From Nitrospira sp. (lineage in GTDB: Bacteria; Nitrospirota; Nitrospiria; Nitrospirales; Nitrospiraceae), in assembly GCA_024998595.1 (NCBI GenBank), contig JACOEK010000009.1, positions 1-64,000 on the forward strand: a stretch of DNA of 64,000 nt, in the 5' to 3' direction. Positions 18,036-27,222 of this stretch are shown here, one piece after another. A program made the position numbers and the translations under genes. The stretch's first letter is position 1. The number at the start of each line of letters is the position of its first letter. The notes under the pieces are model-generated. The model was not told where the DNA came from, did no database searches, and was given only the letters and a program-made list of their open reading frames with translations.

Positions 18036-18302
18036 TTATGGGTGAACTTTCCTCACAGGGGCAACACCGCTGCTTACTTTGCTGGCCAGAAACTCCTTGA
18101 GCTCGCCGATATTGTTCATGTCAGCCAGTTCGTTCCCCTTGAATCGGATTCCGAATGCCTGCTCGATGCCGAACATCAAATTGATATGCGCCACGGAGTC
18201 CCAGCCTTCGATATCGGCGGCTATCATCTGATCGCGCAGCACGAGCTCATCATTGTCGAATACCTGACGAAATACTTCTTCCAATCGATTGTGCAGATCC
18301 AT
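18036..18302 (-). CDS. Acyl carrier protein-like
   Basis: An 88-residue four-helix carrier protein. Ser36 in EGWDSVAHINLM is the phosphopantetheine attachment site, with W and V in place of the usual L, as in carrier proteins of FkbH and polyketide-like loading systems. The ATG at 18302 has GGAG four bases upstream; the in-frame GTG at 18314 is less likely. It lies between the MaoC-SDR gene and the Wzt gene. With the FkbH-like protein upstream it is the obvious carrier for a glyceryl or acyl group. Confidence 0.88.
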   Translation of the reverse strand: MDLHNRLEEVFRQVFDNDELVLRDQMIAADIEGWDSVAHINLMFGIEQAFGIRFKGNELADMNNIGELKEFLASKVSSGVAPVRKVHP

Positions 18303-18388
18303 GAACTCCCTCACATCATGCGGTTAGGTGTCGTGTCGTGATTGCCCTGTCTGAAAGTGTGTACATTCGGGGGCGCCTCTCGGGCTGA

Positions 18389-19888
18389 TTAAAATGTCTC
18401 CATGATTTGTACGGCCGGTGACGGGCTGGCCCGATGCAAATGCCCAACAATCGAAGCTGCAGCCTGTTCGACTTCCATGGCTCCCTGCCGTCCCACGGTT
18501 GTATTGGTCTGATCCGTGAGGAGTTTGGGTGGCCTCACAATAAGATGCCGGACCTTGGGGTGTCGGACGGCGGCCCAGTTCATGAGGCCCTCGATCGCGC
18601 ATTTCGCCGTCACGTAATGCGGAAAATCTGCCGGAAGCTCGCTCACAAAAGACGACGAAATCACGATGTTCCATCCCCCCCGTTCGGCCAGGGTGCCGAG
18701 AAAGGTAGACATGGGGGCGGAGACGAGCTCGAGGCTTCGGGTCAGAAAATCTTGGAACTGCGCTATTTTCTCCGGTTCGAAGGCGAGCGGACGAATCGGC
18801 GGGGACGCATTGCACACCAGTACGTCGAGGCCGCCGTACTGCTTGAGAATCGTCTCCCTTACGGACAGACACCATTGAATGTCCGCTGCATTCCCCTGCA
18901 TCAATTCAACCAGCGCCGACCGATCCCCCAGGCTGGCGTGAATCCGTTCCGCTTCCGCCGTACTCTGCTGATAGTTCAGCAACACTGAGCAACCTTGCGA
19001 AGCTAACGCCTGCGTGATGGCGGCGCCGAGACCACGGCTTCCGCCGATGACCAAGGCGAGCTTACCCTTCAAGTGTTCTGATTCTGGCAGCAGATCGGCG
19101 ATGCGACGTAGGGAGGGTTCCGGGGAATCCTGCCGCACGAACGCCGACATGTGAGCCGTCACGTAGGGTAGCGAGCCTGCGGAAAGCGTTCCTACAGAGC
19201 GAAGCAGGTCATATCGCTCATCCAACTCCTCAACGGCCGCATCGAAGATGAACGGTCCTTCCCGGTGCGCTGCTGTCTCATGAAAATCAAGCGTCAACCG
19301 CCAGAAGACGGCGCGTTTGCCAGGAAGGTGCATCCCCACGATATAGCTGGCCCACATCATCGCCGCGATCTGGTGCGGGGTGGCGCCTTTTCCGGAGAGT
19401 CTCCAGCGATCGACCACCTGCGCAAAATCTTCGGTCCGTGGCGCATAGGTGCCTGTCACGCGAGTTCCCGTGACGAGAGTGTCTTTTTTTCGGTCTGCCG
19501 CTTCCGCAGCACAACATGTCTCCGGGAACAGCATGGACTCGGTAGTGTCCTGTCCAGGCATGAAGGCGACTGTCGCCGTCATCATCAGGCGTGTCGTATC
19601 ATAAAGTTTGAGACGTACGTTGTCTGTCGACGATTCGAGGATGTCGAGACGATAGGGCACAGCCACGCTGAGAGGGTTACGAAATTCGACTGTGATATGT
19701 TGCAGTCGGCGATTGGGGCGTTCGGGAAGTTGCCCAAGCCCGGCCAGCAGCCCTAACAGGCCGAACACCACCGGTTCCGCGTAGGGGGTTATGCGGGCAT
19801 ACTCCTCAGAGATGTGCAGGGGATTTCTATCGTGACTAGCCGCACTGAACCGGGCAAGGTCCTGTTTCGTGAAGCGAACGGTGGTCAT
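18389..19888 (-). CDS. MaoC-like hydratase fused to short-chain dehydrogenase/reductase
   Basis: A 499-residue two-domain protein. Residues about 1-250 form MaoC-type hotdog folds, with the (R)-hydratase motif HDRNPLHISEEYA near residue 30. A second hotdog is probable at 140-250. Residues about 275-490 are an SDR: dinucleotide site GGSRGLGAAI, VLVCNAS, catalytic Ser in VISSSF and YxxxK in HYVTAK (about 424-428). Together the domains can dehydrate a 3-hydroxyacyl carrier and reduce a 3-ketoacyl carrier. The ATG at 19888 is chosen; a TTG at 19912 would add eight residues, and neither has a good ribosome site. It follows the FkbH-like gene closely and precedes the carrier protein. Confidence 0.85.
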   Translation of the reverse strand: MTTVRFTKQDLARFSAASHDRNPLHISEEYARITPYAEPVVFGLLGLLAGLGQLPERPNRRLQHITVEFRNPLSVAVPYRLDILESSTDNVRLKLYDTTRLMMTATVAFMPGQDTTESMLFPETCCAAEAADRKKDTLVTGTRVTGTYAPRTEDFAQVVDRWRLSGKGATPHQIAAMMWASYIVGMHLPGKRAVFWRLTLDFHETAAHREGPFIFDAAVEELDERYDLLRSVGTLSAGSLPYVTAHMSAFVRQDSPEPSLRRIADLLPESEHLKGKLALVIGGSRGLGAAITQALASQGCSVLLNYQQSTAEAERIHASLGDRSALVELMQGNAADIQWCLSVRETILKQYGGLDVLVCNASPPIRPLAFEPEKIAQFQDFLTRSLELVSAPMSTFLGTLAERGGWNIVISSSFVSELPADFPHYVTAKCAIEGLMNWAAVRHPKVRHLIVRPPKLLTDQTNTTVGRQGAMEVEQAAASIVGHLHRASPSPAVQIMETF

Positions 19889-19921
19889 GCGGGCAGGAAG
19901 AACCGAGTCCAAGCCGACGAG

Positions 19922-21943
19922 TCAGGAGGTGCCATCAACGCTCTCCCACGAATCGACGGTTCCCACGAACGTATTGCTAATCGGGCCTCTTGTCTGCAGG
20001 TCATACCGCCATACCTGATGCCCGTTGGGTTGGTCGAACAGCTCGAAACCGTGTTTCGCATAGGCATCCGCCGCCATGGCGTTTTTCTGTGTCGGGATAT
20101 AGGTTCCTTGGAGGACGGTGCAGCCGAGACGCGCCGCTTGCCGACAGAGGCATTCCAACATCGTCGCCTCGACGGTCCGACCGATGACCCGGCAGCTCAT
20201 GAGCCAGGTGTCGATATCCAGGAGGTGACCCTCGCATCGTGCAATCATGACACTGACAAGGCCATGATCGGCGTAGCGGTCCCGCAACCGTAATCCGAAG
20301 TGGACGCAGTTCGCGCTTTGGATGAAGGCCGTCAACTGCGGCATGCCGTGGCGTCTGGTGGTGAGATTGAATTGATTGGTTTTGCCGATCAGTTGCGCAA
20401 TGCGCGGCAGTTGTGCGTCTTCGAAGGGCGCCACGATCGCCTGCATGCGAAGGCTGCGATAAAAATCTTCGAGGGACCCGGCCGCGGCCTCTAGCTCTTT
20501 GATCTGCGCCCTGGCCCGATACTGGTCGGCCCGCTCACTGTCCTCGGCCGTCAGGGAGGCGGTCTCGAGTGAGAGATACTGCGACAATGTTCGGAGGTAA
20601 TAGGCGGGATCGTCAGGCAACTCAAGCACGTCGACTTCGGGGAGGAATTTGCGGACAATGTCTCGCTCGACAGGGTTATCGTCGAGGAACACCAGACTAT
20701 CCAGTCCGATTTGCAAGGTGTCGGCGATTCTGCGGATGTTATCGGGTTTGGATTCCCAATTCGCGATGAAGAGGGCGATATCCTGCAGTTTGAGTCGCAT
20801 CTCCGAATGTTGTTCGAATGGTTGGATGGCATCGGCATAATTGTTCTTCGAGCACACTGTGAGGATGACGCCTTTCCGTTTCAGCTTCAGGATATATTCC
20901 TGGAAGGCCACAAATGCTTCGCCGTCCGGTCCCTGTCCCAATTTGATTCCGGCGAGACCTTCTTCTGCAATCACACCGCCCCACAACGTATTGTCGAGAT
21001 CGAGGACCAAACATTTACGGCTTAGCCCGAGGTCCGCAGCGATCACCGCTGCCGTGTGTCTCGCCAGCAAGGGAAGCGCCTCCAGCGCAACGGCCTGTTT
21101 AGAGAGGTTCCAATAGCGAGGATCGAACCATTGCCGCTTCCCGACGAGCGCTGAAAGTCGTTCACAATCCACAAAGGACACGGCATGTCCCGCCGCTTCT
21201 CCCAACCGCATGTTCACGGCCTGCGTCATCATGTATCGGGACCCGGGCAGTCTCGTCGCCAAGTGGCCAGCGGGGACTTCGCAGGGCAGAGCAAAGTTAT
21301 GCTGGATGACGCGGGCACGCGAACGCTCCGCAACCAGCTTCCAGAGCGCCGTCCACCGGCCGACTTCGGTTCGAACATCTTCCTCAGGAGTTGAACTGTA
21401 CTCGGGGAGGCGGAGGTCTCCTTCGTGAACCGCGAGGATGACGATGTCCGGGCCGAAGGCGTAGAGCCGACTCCCGGGATCGATGATATCCTGTTGGTAC
21501 TGTCCGTAGTGGCTCTCGTAGAGATCGATATGGATGCCAAGCCGGGCCGCTGCAAGCTGCAACAATGGACAGAATTGGGTGGTCGTGTAGCTGCTCAGCA
21601 TGGCGACTTTGACTGATCGCACGACCGGTGAAGTACTCGTCTCCCAATGGCGTTGGTAGAGTGCCCAGCCGGCCAGCCAGGCCGTGAGATCATCACCCGC
21701 TTCAACGATGGAAAGAGCCCACCTGCAAACTTCTGAATGGTTCTTGAACTGATCGTAACATCGCGCAAGTTTTAGGCAAAGTTTGGGAGAGAGGGGGAAC
21801 GTCGCGGCCTTCAAATAAGAGTGGATGGCTTCTTCGACCCGGCCTTGTTTTCGAAAGGCGTCGCCGCAGGCCTCGAGCGTGTCGGAGGAGGCAGGCTGTT
21901 GTGGCGAGACTATGCCGCTTGGGGTCATCCTGTCTGGACTCAC
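19922..21943 (-). CDS. FkbH-like HAD-family protein (glyceryl-carrier loading type)
   Basis: A 673-residue protein. Residues about 20-80 are TPR-like. Residues about 110-300 form an SGNH-like region. Residues about 305-450 are the HAD-IIIC domain, with nucleophile motif DLDNTLWGGV and later FLDDNPVERD. Residues about 490-650 are a GNAT-like acyltransferase domain. FkbH proteins take 1,3-bisphosphoglycerate, remove a phosphate and load the glyceryl group on an acyl carrier protein; a carrier gene is two genes downstream. The GTG at 21943 overlaps the stop of the upstream acyltransferase gene (GTGA). Similar large FkbH proteins occur in surface-glycan loci, so the product may be a glycan cap rather than a secreted metabolite. 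Confidence 0.9.
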   Translation of the reverse strand: MSPDRMTPSGIVSPQQPASSDTLEACGDAFRKQGRVEEAIHSYLKAATFPLSPKLCLKLARCYDQFKNHSEVCRWALSIVEAGDDLTAWLAGWALYQRHWETSTSPVVRSVKVAMLSSYTTTQFCPLLQLAAARLGIHIDLYESHYGQYQQDIIDPGSRLYAFGPDIVILAVHEGDLRLPEYSSTPEEDVRTEVGRWTALWKLVAERSRARVIQHNFALPCEVPAGHLATRLPGSRYMMTQAVNMRLGEAAGHAVSFVDCERLSALVGKRQWFDPRYWNLSKQAVALEALPLLARHTAAVIAADLGLSRKCLVLDLDNTLWGGVIAEEGLAGIKLGQGPDGEAFVAFQEYILKLKRKGVILTVCSKNNYADAIQPFEQHSEMRLKLQDIALFIANWESKPDNIRRIADTLQIGLDSLVFLDDNPVERDIVRKFLPEVDVLELPDDPAYYLRTLSQYLSLETASLTAEDSERADQYRARAQIKELEAAAGSLEDFYRSLRMQAIVAPFEDAQLPRIAQLIGKTNQFNLTTRRHGMPQLTAFIQSANCVHFGLRLRDRYADHGLVSVMIARCEGHLLDIDTWLMSCRVIGRTVEATMLECLCRQAARLGCTVLQGTYIPTQKNAMAADAYAKHGFELFDQPNGHQVWRYDLQTRGPISNTFVGTVDSWESVDGTS

Positions 21944-22581
21944 ATGCGTTGGGACATATGCCTGATAGTGCGAGGCTCCTCGGACGCATTCGAGAGGCGA
22001 ATCACGCGGGGAGCTTCGGCAAAGACTCTGGCTCCGGCAGGAATATGAGACATGACGACCACATTCGGACCAACGACCGCGCCATCCCCGATAGTCACGG
22101 CGGCAAAAATCACCGCGCCGGGACCCACCTCTACATGGTTCCCAAGCCTGGGCCCTTTATGCAGGGTTTTCTGTCCGCCATACCCTGCACCGATGGTGGC
22201 ATTGTGACGGATCAGGCAGTCATCGCCGACGACGGTCTTCCAATGAAAGACGATTCCGTTTTGATGGACAAGCCATAGTCTTCGTCCCAAGATGACCGTC
22301 AGAGGAATTTCGATGCCGTAATAATTGCGTATATAACGATACATGACCCGGTACAACCCGAGCAGCGCCGTTCGAAGCGCACCGGGACGCTTATTGGAAA
22401 CCCAGGTGCCGAAGCGATGCACGGCAATGGCTCGGAAACCAGGCATGGTCCAGTCACGGTTGTTTGTCGCCCAGTCCTCGTGGATTTGGCTCGTGAGATC
22501 CTGCACGCTTCGGAAGAGTCTGCGGAATGTTCCCACCATGGGCATGTCGGTCGGATGAAAGAGTCTCGCCAGCACGTTCAT
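21940..22581 (-). CDS. Serine acetyltransferase-like hexapeptide acyltransferase
   Basis: A 213-residue protein of the left-handed beta-helix acyltransferase family, close to CysE in its second half: DDCLIRHNATIGAGYGGQ, then the repeating I-G-DGAVVGPNVVV hexapeptides. The N-terminal helical part is shorter than in typical CysE (about 270 residues). As the first gene of a carrier-protein cluster it may acetylate a sugar or the carrier-bound unit instead of serine. The ATG at 22581 has GAGGTG four bases upstream. It shares a GTGA overlap with the FkbH-like gene. Confidence 0.82.
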   Translation of the reverse strand: MNVLARLFHPTDMPMVGTFRRLFRSVQDLTSQIHEDWATNNRDWTMPGFRAIAVHRFGTWVSNKRPGALRTALLGLYRVMYRYIRNYYGIEIPLTVILGRRLWLVHQNGIVFHWKTVVGDDCLIRHNATIGAGYGGQKTLHKGPRLGNHVEVGPGAVIFAAVTIGDGAVVGPNVVVMSHIPAGARVFAEAPRVIRLSNASEEPRTIRHMSQRM

Positions 22582-22787
22582 AACACCTCATTTCGACGGG
22601 TAGTGCGTAGCTTCACTCGAGTGCGCTCTGTCCGCATTCAACGACGCTCTAGGCTCTTGGTTCGGGATCTGTATGTGAACATCGTCTGCGTTCGTCCACT
22701 GCGACAGCAGGCACCTGGATATTCCAATCGCCGGATGAATGTAGCCGATCTTACCATATGTCCAGCATTACTGGACAAGCCAAAAAC
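22582..22787. other. Intergenic region upstream of the acyltransferase operon
   Basis: This holds the probable promoter of the minus-strand operon and one perfect 7-bp inverted repeat near its right end (listed separately). I see no clear sigma-70 boxes. Confidence 0.4.
22759..22777. repeat. Perfect short inverted repeat upstream of a possible small gene
   Basis: TGTCCAG and CTGGACA flank a five-base spacer, ten bases before the ATG at 22788. It could be an operator or a leader hairpin. Confidence 0.4.
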
Positions 22788-22937
22788 ATGTCGGTGAAGA
22801 AATTAGCGGGGATTTTTTGTGTAGGTCTGGCAATGACAAGTAGCCATGCGGGGAAGAAAATCTGCGACAGATCAGCAGCATTGTCCGCTAAATCAGCTAC
22901 TCGTGATGTGATAAGGATTGGGCAGATGGCCCCATGA
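22788..22937 (+). CDS. Possible 49-residue secreted peptide
   Basis: A short open frame coding for a 49-residue protein that begins with a textbook signal peptide: MSVKKLAG, a hydrophobic core and a probable cut after SSHA near residue 20. The mature part would be about 29 residues, basic, with one Cys. There is no strong ribosome-binding site (GGACAAG is the best candidate). Coding status is therefore unsure. It lies in a long gap between divergent transcripts. Confidence 0.3.
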   Translation: MSVKKLAGIFCVGLAMTSSHAGKKICDRSAALSAKSATRDVIRIGQMAP

Positions 22938-23304
22938 ATCGACTAGGTATACCCCTAGTGCCGGCAAAGGAGATGGCGTACGTTCTGCTGTCTTTGAATG
23001 GAATTGAATGGACGTATGGCTATGAGAAGGGTCCTAGTTATCCGATAGGCATCGGTCAACTCTGAGCCGAAATACCTATTTCATGGCTTGTATGGCAGGG
23101 GGACGCGTGGTACTATTCGCGGTCTCCCGCTGGGGCCTGGTGAGGGATGCGTTGAAATAGTTCAGGCCTGACTCGATGTTGCCTTGCCCGGGAATCTAAT
23201 CGAAAGCCAGACCCAAGTCGCCCCGTTGTCTAGCGTCTTCGGCCCGTCCTTTCCCTTTCTTTCCTTCGTTCAAGACAATGTCACTACCCAAGAGGAGGAC
23301 CCAC
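22938..23304. other. Long leader region before the RNA-binding protein gene
   Basis: About 370 bases without a supported gene. A short imperfect palindrome (ACTAGG/CCTAGT) lies near 22942-22958. The length suggests a regulated 5' leader for the RRM gene, but I cannot define an RNA structure. Confidence 0.35.
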
Positions 23305-23631
23305 ATGGGTTCTAAAATTTATGTTGGCGGGTTGCCCTATTCGGCAACCGAACAGCAGTTAAGCGATTTGTTCGCGGTGCACGGGGCGGTTGAATCGGCC
23401 CGTATCATCACGGACAAGTTTACCGGCCAATCGAGAGGTTTCGGATTCGTCGAAATGGCCTCTTCAGACGAGGCACAGAAGGCGATTTCGGCTCTCAATG
23501 GGACGGACATGGGTGGCCGGACATTGACGGTCAATGAAGCGCGTCCGCAGGAGCCCCGTTCAGGCGGTCCTGGACGGAGCGGCGGAGGCGGGGGATTCAA
23601 CGATCGTGGTGGCAAGCGCGATCGCTGGTAA
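23305..23631 (+). CDS. RRM-domain RNA-binding protein
   Basis: A 108-residue protein with one RNA-recognition motif: RNP2 is IYVGGL (residues 4-9) and RNP1 is RGFGFVEM (about 45-52). The C-terminal tail is rich in Gly, Arg and Ser and ends in RDRW. This is the cold-inducible Rbp type of bacteria and cyanobacteria, which bind single-stranded RNA as chaperones. The ATG at 23305 has AGAGGAGG seven bases upstream, so the in-frame start at 23278 is not needed. A strong terminator follows. The long leader is consistent with temperature or growth control, but no structure is proven. Confidence 0.93.
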   Translation: MGSKIYVGGLPYSATEQQLSDLFAVHGAVESARIITDKFTGQSRGFGFVEMASSDEAQKAISALNGTDMGGRTLTVNEARPQEPRSGGPGRSGGGGGFNDRGGKRDRW

Positions 23632-23653
23632 CGCCTGACTTTGTATCAGCTCG

Positions 23654-23691
23654 TGGGGCAGTCATCCTTGTGGTGGCTGCCCCATTTTTTT
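23654..23691 (+). terminator. Rho-independent terminator after the RRM gene
   Basis: An 11-bp stem (23654-23664 with 23674-23684, one G-U) is followed by seven T residues, 22 bases after the stop. Confidence 0.9.
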
Positions 23692-23764
23692 GTTAGCGTA
23701 AGAAACGTCTTACAGGCTAGGTCCCGTGACGGACGCACACGGAGGGTGTTTGGGCGGGTAACGG

Positions 23765-24484
23765 TTATTCGAGCATCTTGAGCAAGAGATCGTCAAAATA
23801 GGTGACCGCGTCGGCTTGAGTCCATAGGCCGATCCGTCCGCTCGTGTACGTATTGTCGCAGACGCGAAACAAGACGGTTTCGTCGAAGATGGCTTTGATC
23901 TCACAGCCGCGTTGCGTGATACGAAGTTTGTGCCACCCGGTCGCAGGGAGCGGGCGATCGATCTGTTTGACATTCTGCTGCACGCCGTTCACGACACGAT
24001 AGAGACGAATCTTCTGCTCCACCAGACTCGCTCTCAAGAGATAGTAATTCCGGTCATCCTTTGCCCGCCACAGCAGTCCTCCGCCAAAGTCGGCTTTCCC
24101 GGACACGGCGAGGTAGGACACTTCGACATCGATGTTGGCACTCTCGGTTCCCTCGATAAGGAGAAGTTTGTGCGTCTGATCCGTCCCTTTGGGCTGGATC
24201 TGGGCGAGCACTTGCGAGGGGCTCTTTGCGCGGTCGGTGATGAGAATTTTCCATTCACCGGCCGGTCGGCCGTCGAACAGCGTGCCGATGACGTAGGAGC
24301 CCGGTAGAATTCCGGGAGAGGAACTGTCGAAGGTCCATTGCCGCTGATGGCGTGGATCGGTCTCGGCTTCCTCCGCTCCTGGTAGGATGTCCGGCCACAC
24401 AGCCCCGACGCAGGTCACCGCCATGAGAGACCCTGCAAGAATTCCGAGACGAACAAAAGAAGCCACAGTGTGGTGCCGGTGCAT
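23765..24484 (-). CDS. Secreted protein with concanavalin/LamG-like beta-sandwich
   Basis: A 239-residue protein with a signal peptide (about residues 1-30). The mature part has the jelly-roll pattern of the 3-keto-disaccharide hydrolase/LamG-like group (DUF1080-type): alternating strands with FGGGLLWRAKDDRNYYLLRAS, GWHKLRITQRGCEIKAIFDE and a final SGRIGLWTQADAVTYFDDL. These motifs match sugar-binding or glycoside-acting domains, but no catalytic residues can be assigned. It converges on the RRM gene with the terminator between them. The ATG at 24484 is used. Confidence 0.72.
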   Translation of the reverse strand: MHRHHTVASFVRLGILAGSLMAVTCVGAVWPDILPGAEEAETDPRHQRQWTFDSSSPGILPGSYVIGTLFDGRPAGEWKILITDRAKSPSQVLAQIQPKGTDQTHKLLLIEGTESANIDVEVSYLAVSGKADFGGGLLWRAKDDRNYYLLRASLVEQKIRLYRVVNGVQQNVKQIDRPLPATGWHKLRITQRGCEIKAIFDETVLFRVCDNTYTSGRIGLWTQADAVTYFDDLLLKMLE

Positions 24485-24624
24485 CAGAGTCCCTGTTCAG
24501 TACGTGCGTTGAGGACTGTACCCTAAACAGGGCGTTGTCGGCGAGAGGGCGACGAAAAAATCATCCTGCCGGTGATGCTTTTTGGATACGTAGCCTGGCA
24601 GGCCTTCTGGAATGCAGCGCCGCC

Positions 24625-25521
24625 CTACGGCATTTCCAGTTCGCGCAGTTTGGCCTCGGCCTGTTCCAGCCATCGGCGGTTGGCAGGAGTATCGAGTTCG
24701 AGGCGCAAGTATTGTCGTAATTCCTGGGCCGCTTCCATGCGTTGACCCATACCGGCCAGCGCATGGCCAAGGTTGAAGCGGATTTTGGCATCGTTAGGTC
24801 GCAGGTGCAGTGCGGTACGGAACTCGCTGATGGCGGCTTCAGGCTGACGCTTTTCCATCAGACCGAGCCCCAGATTGAAGTGCGCGTTCACATCGTTCGG
24901 TTGCAGACTGGCGGCAGTGCGATATTCTGCAATCGCCCCGTCAAGATCGCCCATGCTTTTGAGCGCCACCCCCAGATTATTGTGGGCATTCACATCGCTG
25001 GGATTACGGCGTAACACGGTCCTGAATTCCGCGATGGCTCCGGCCGGATCTCCCATCTCCTTGAGCGCCACTCCCAGATCATTGTGCGTTTTCGGGTCGT
25101 CCGGTTTCAGCCGCAAGGCTTCCTTGAATTCGACCATGGCCGCGTCATGCCGACCGATATCGAGCAGCGTATTGGCCAGATTCAAGTGCGCGGCAAAATA
25201 ATTCGGTTGGAGCCGAAGCGCGTGTTTGAATTCATCGATCGCTTGCCCAAGATCCCCCTTGAAGACGAAGGCGACGCCGAGATCGTTGTGGCGCATCGCC
25301 TCAGCATCGGTATCGACTGGCTGCGTGATCTTGTCGGTGGTGGAGAGAATCTGCTCTTCTTCCAGGACATTCGTGACGGGCATCGTGGATTTGGCCGCGG
25401 GGGGTTCCTGCGAGGCGGAAACGGCCTGTGTGGCGAAGGGGACGGCAAGCCCCACTGTCAAAATGATGAAAGTTGAATATATGTGGCATGCCAGAACCTG
25501 GCCGCGGACACCGTCTCGCAT
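24625..25521 (-). CDS. TPR-repeat protein, exported
   Basis: A 298-residue protein with an N-terminal membrane segment or signal (about residues 12-35) and six consecutive 34-residue TPR units from about residue 80. Each has the NDLGVAL and AIAEFR core. TPR arrays of this form mediate protein-protein contacts, often in envelope assembly. The ATG at 25521 has AAGGAG seven bases upstream and is preferred to the start at 25545. It stands alone between two other minus-strand units. Confidence 0.85.
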   Translation of the reverse strand: MRDGVRGQVLACHIYSTFIILTVGLAVPFATQAVSASQEPPAAKSTMPVTNVLEEEQILSTTDKITQPVDTDAEAMRHNDLGVAFVFKGDLGQAIDEFKHALRLQPNYFAAHLNLANTLLDIGRHDAAMVEFKEALRLKPDDPKTHNDLGVALKEMGDPAGAIAEFRTVLRRNPSDVNAHNNLGVALKSMGDLDGAIAEYRTAASLQPNDVNAHFNLGLGLMEKRQPEAAISEFRTALHLRPNDAKIRFNLGHALAGMGQRMEAAQELRQYLRLELDTPANRRWLEQAEAKLRELEMP

Positions 25522-25701
25522 GGGAGGCTCCTTCCCAGAAGTCACAGGGGCAATAGGGTGAAAAGCGGGGCCGGTGTCTGGCCCGCCGTCCGATAGGGGT
25601 CATGAAATCGCACCACGTCAAATACCCCGATCCGGCTAAAAAATTCAAGTTGAAAGTCCACCGCGTAGCGGTGCGGTCTGGTGTGTCTGTACGAGGAAGG
25701 C

Positions 25702-27222
25702 TCACCGGGCGATCGATTGCGATGCCGGAATGGAGGTGGTACTGGGCGGCGGCTGCCACCCGCCGCCGAGAGCTTTGTAGAGGCTCACCATATCGGTCAG
25801 CCGCGCCCGTTCCGTTTGCGCCAGTTGTGTCTCCGCCGCCAGCATCGTCCGCTGAGCGTCCAGGACATCGAGGTAATTCACGAGCCCTTTTCGATAGCGG
25901 ACTTCCGCGAGACCGACGGCGGCCGTGGCGGCGCTGGCCTGCTCACGTTGGCGCAGCAGTTGTTCGGCGCGGGCCTGGATTGAGACCAAAAGATCGGCGA
26001 CTTCTCGAAAGGCGAGCAGAATCGTCTGTTGGTATCCCTCCAACATTTGTTGATAACGTGATTGAGCCGCATCCAGCCGCGCGACATTGGTTCCACCAAG
26101 AAAGATGGGCAAGGTCACCGAAGGACCGATGCTGAAGTTGGCGCTGTTGCCCGTAAACCAGTTGGCAAACTCGGCGCTTTGCAGCCCTCCTTGGCCGGTG
26201 ATGGAGAACGTGGGGAAGAAATAGGCGCGTGCCTGGCCGATGCGAGCATTTGCGGCGATGAGGGTCGCCTCGGCCTGCAAAATGTCGGGTCGCCGCTCCA
26301 GCAAATGTGACGGCAGGCCGACCGGAATATCCGGCTGGACAATGACTTTTCTCAACGACATCGGCGCCAGTATCAGAGTGCCAGGCGCCGACCCGGTCAG
26401 GACTTCCAAACGATGCAATTCAACCGCACGCAGGCGGGTCAAATCGGGAATCTGTCCCGCACTTTCGGCGACCAGCACTTCCGTGCGTTTGACGTCCAGG
26501 TCGGAGGCCAGCCCGACGGACGCACGTTTGCCGATGATCTCCAGTGAATCCCGGCGCAGGGCCAACGCGCGTTGCGCGATTTCGATCTGTTCGTCCAATT
26601 CGCGAATGCGGAAATAGGCCTGGCCGACATCCCCGATCAGGGTGAGAGCAATCGCGCGCGCATCCTGCTCAATCGCCTGTGCATCGGCAGAGGCGGCTTC
26701 CATGCCGCGGCGGATCCGGCCCCACACATCGAGTTCCCAGCGCAGGTCGGCCGCTCCGTTCCAGAGGTCGAAGCTGCTGCCGGGCCTGGCGAAGACCTGC
26801 TGCCCAGGTTGCTGTCCGGTCGCCAAGCCGAGTCCCGCTAGCGTATTTTTCGAGACGGAGATGTTGGTGTAACTGCCCTGGACGTTCAGTTGGGGATACA
26901 GTCCCGCTCCGGCCGTGGTGACCGATGCCCGTCCTTCAATCACGCGGGAGACCGCTCGACGCACGTCATGATTTTGCGCGAGCGCGCGCTCGACGAATTG
27001 TGTGAGTTCTTCATTCCGAAATGCCCGCCACCAGTCGGCTTCCGGCGTGTTGCCGGAGGCGCCGGCGACCAGGGGGCCGGAAGCCATATGACTCCAGTCG
27101 GCGGGTGTCTCGATCGGCGGACGTGTATAGGACTGGCCTTGTAGGCAGCCCATCAATGACATGGCCAGCATCATCACGAAGATTGTGGAGGCCGCGGGTA
27201 TTCCCAGTATCGACCGGTTCAT
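25702..27222 (-). CDS. Outer-membrane efflux protein, NodT/TolC family lipoprotein
   Basis: A 506-residue outer-membrane factor of the NodT class. It has a lipoprotein signal ending in LMGC (about residue 25), two OEP repeats, and the tell-tale ADWWRAF near the N-terminus and GGWQPPP at the C-terminus. It would form the outer-membrane channel of the tripartite exporter encoded upstream. The ATG at 27222 overlaps the end of the adaptor gene by four bases (ATGA), so all exporter genes are translationally coupled. Confidence 0.93.
   Translation of the reverse strand: MNRSILGIPAASTIFVMMLAMSLMGCLQGQSYTRPPIETPADWSHMASGPLVAGASGNTPEADWWRAFRNEELTQFVERALAQNHDVRRAVSRVIEGRASVTTAGAGLYPQLNVQGSYTNISVSKNTLAGLGLATGQQPGQQVFARPGSSFDLWNGAADLRWELDVWGRIRRGMEAASADAQAIEQDARAIALTLIGDVGQAYFRIRELDEQIEIAQRALALRRDSLEIIGKRASVGLASDLDVKRTEVLVAESAGQIPDLTRLRAVELHRLEVLTGSAPGTLILAPMSLRKVIVQPDIPVGLPSHLLERRPDILQAEATLIAANARIGQARAYFFPTFSITGQGGLQSAEFANWFTGNSANFSIGPSVTLPIFLGGTNVARLDAAQSRYQQMLEGYQQTILLAFREVADLLVSIQARAEQLLRQREQASAATAAVGLAEVRYRKGLVNYLDVLDAQRTMLAAETQLAQTERARLTDMVSLYKALGGGWQPPPSTTSIPASQSIAR

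Noticed and set aside
18434-18988. Plus-strand frame of 184 codons within the MaoC-SDR gene
   Set aside because: It is the complement of a gene with clear SDR motifs and has none of its own.
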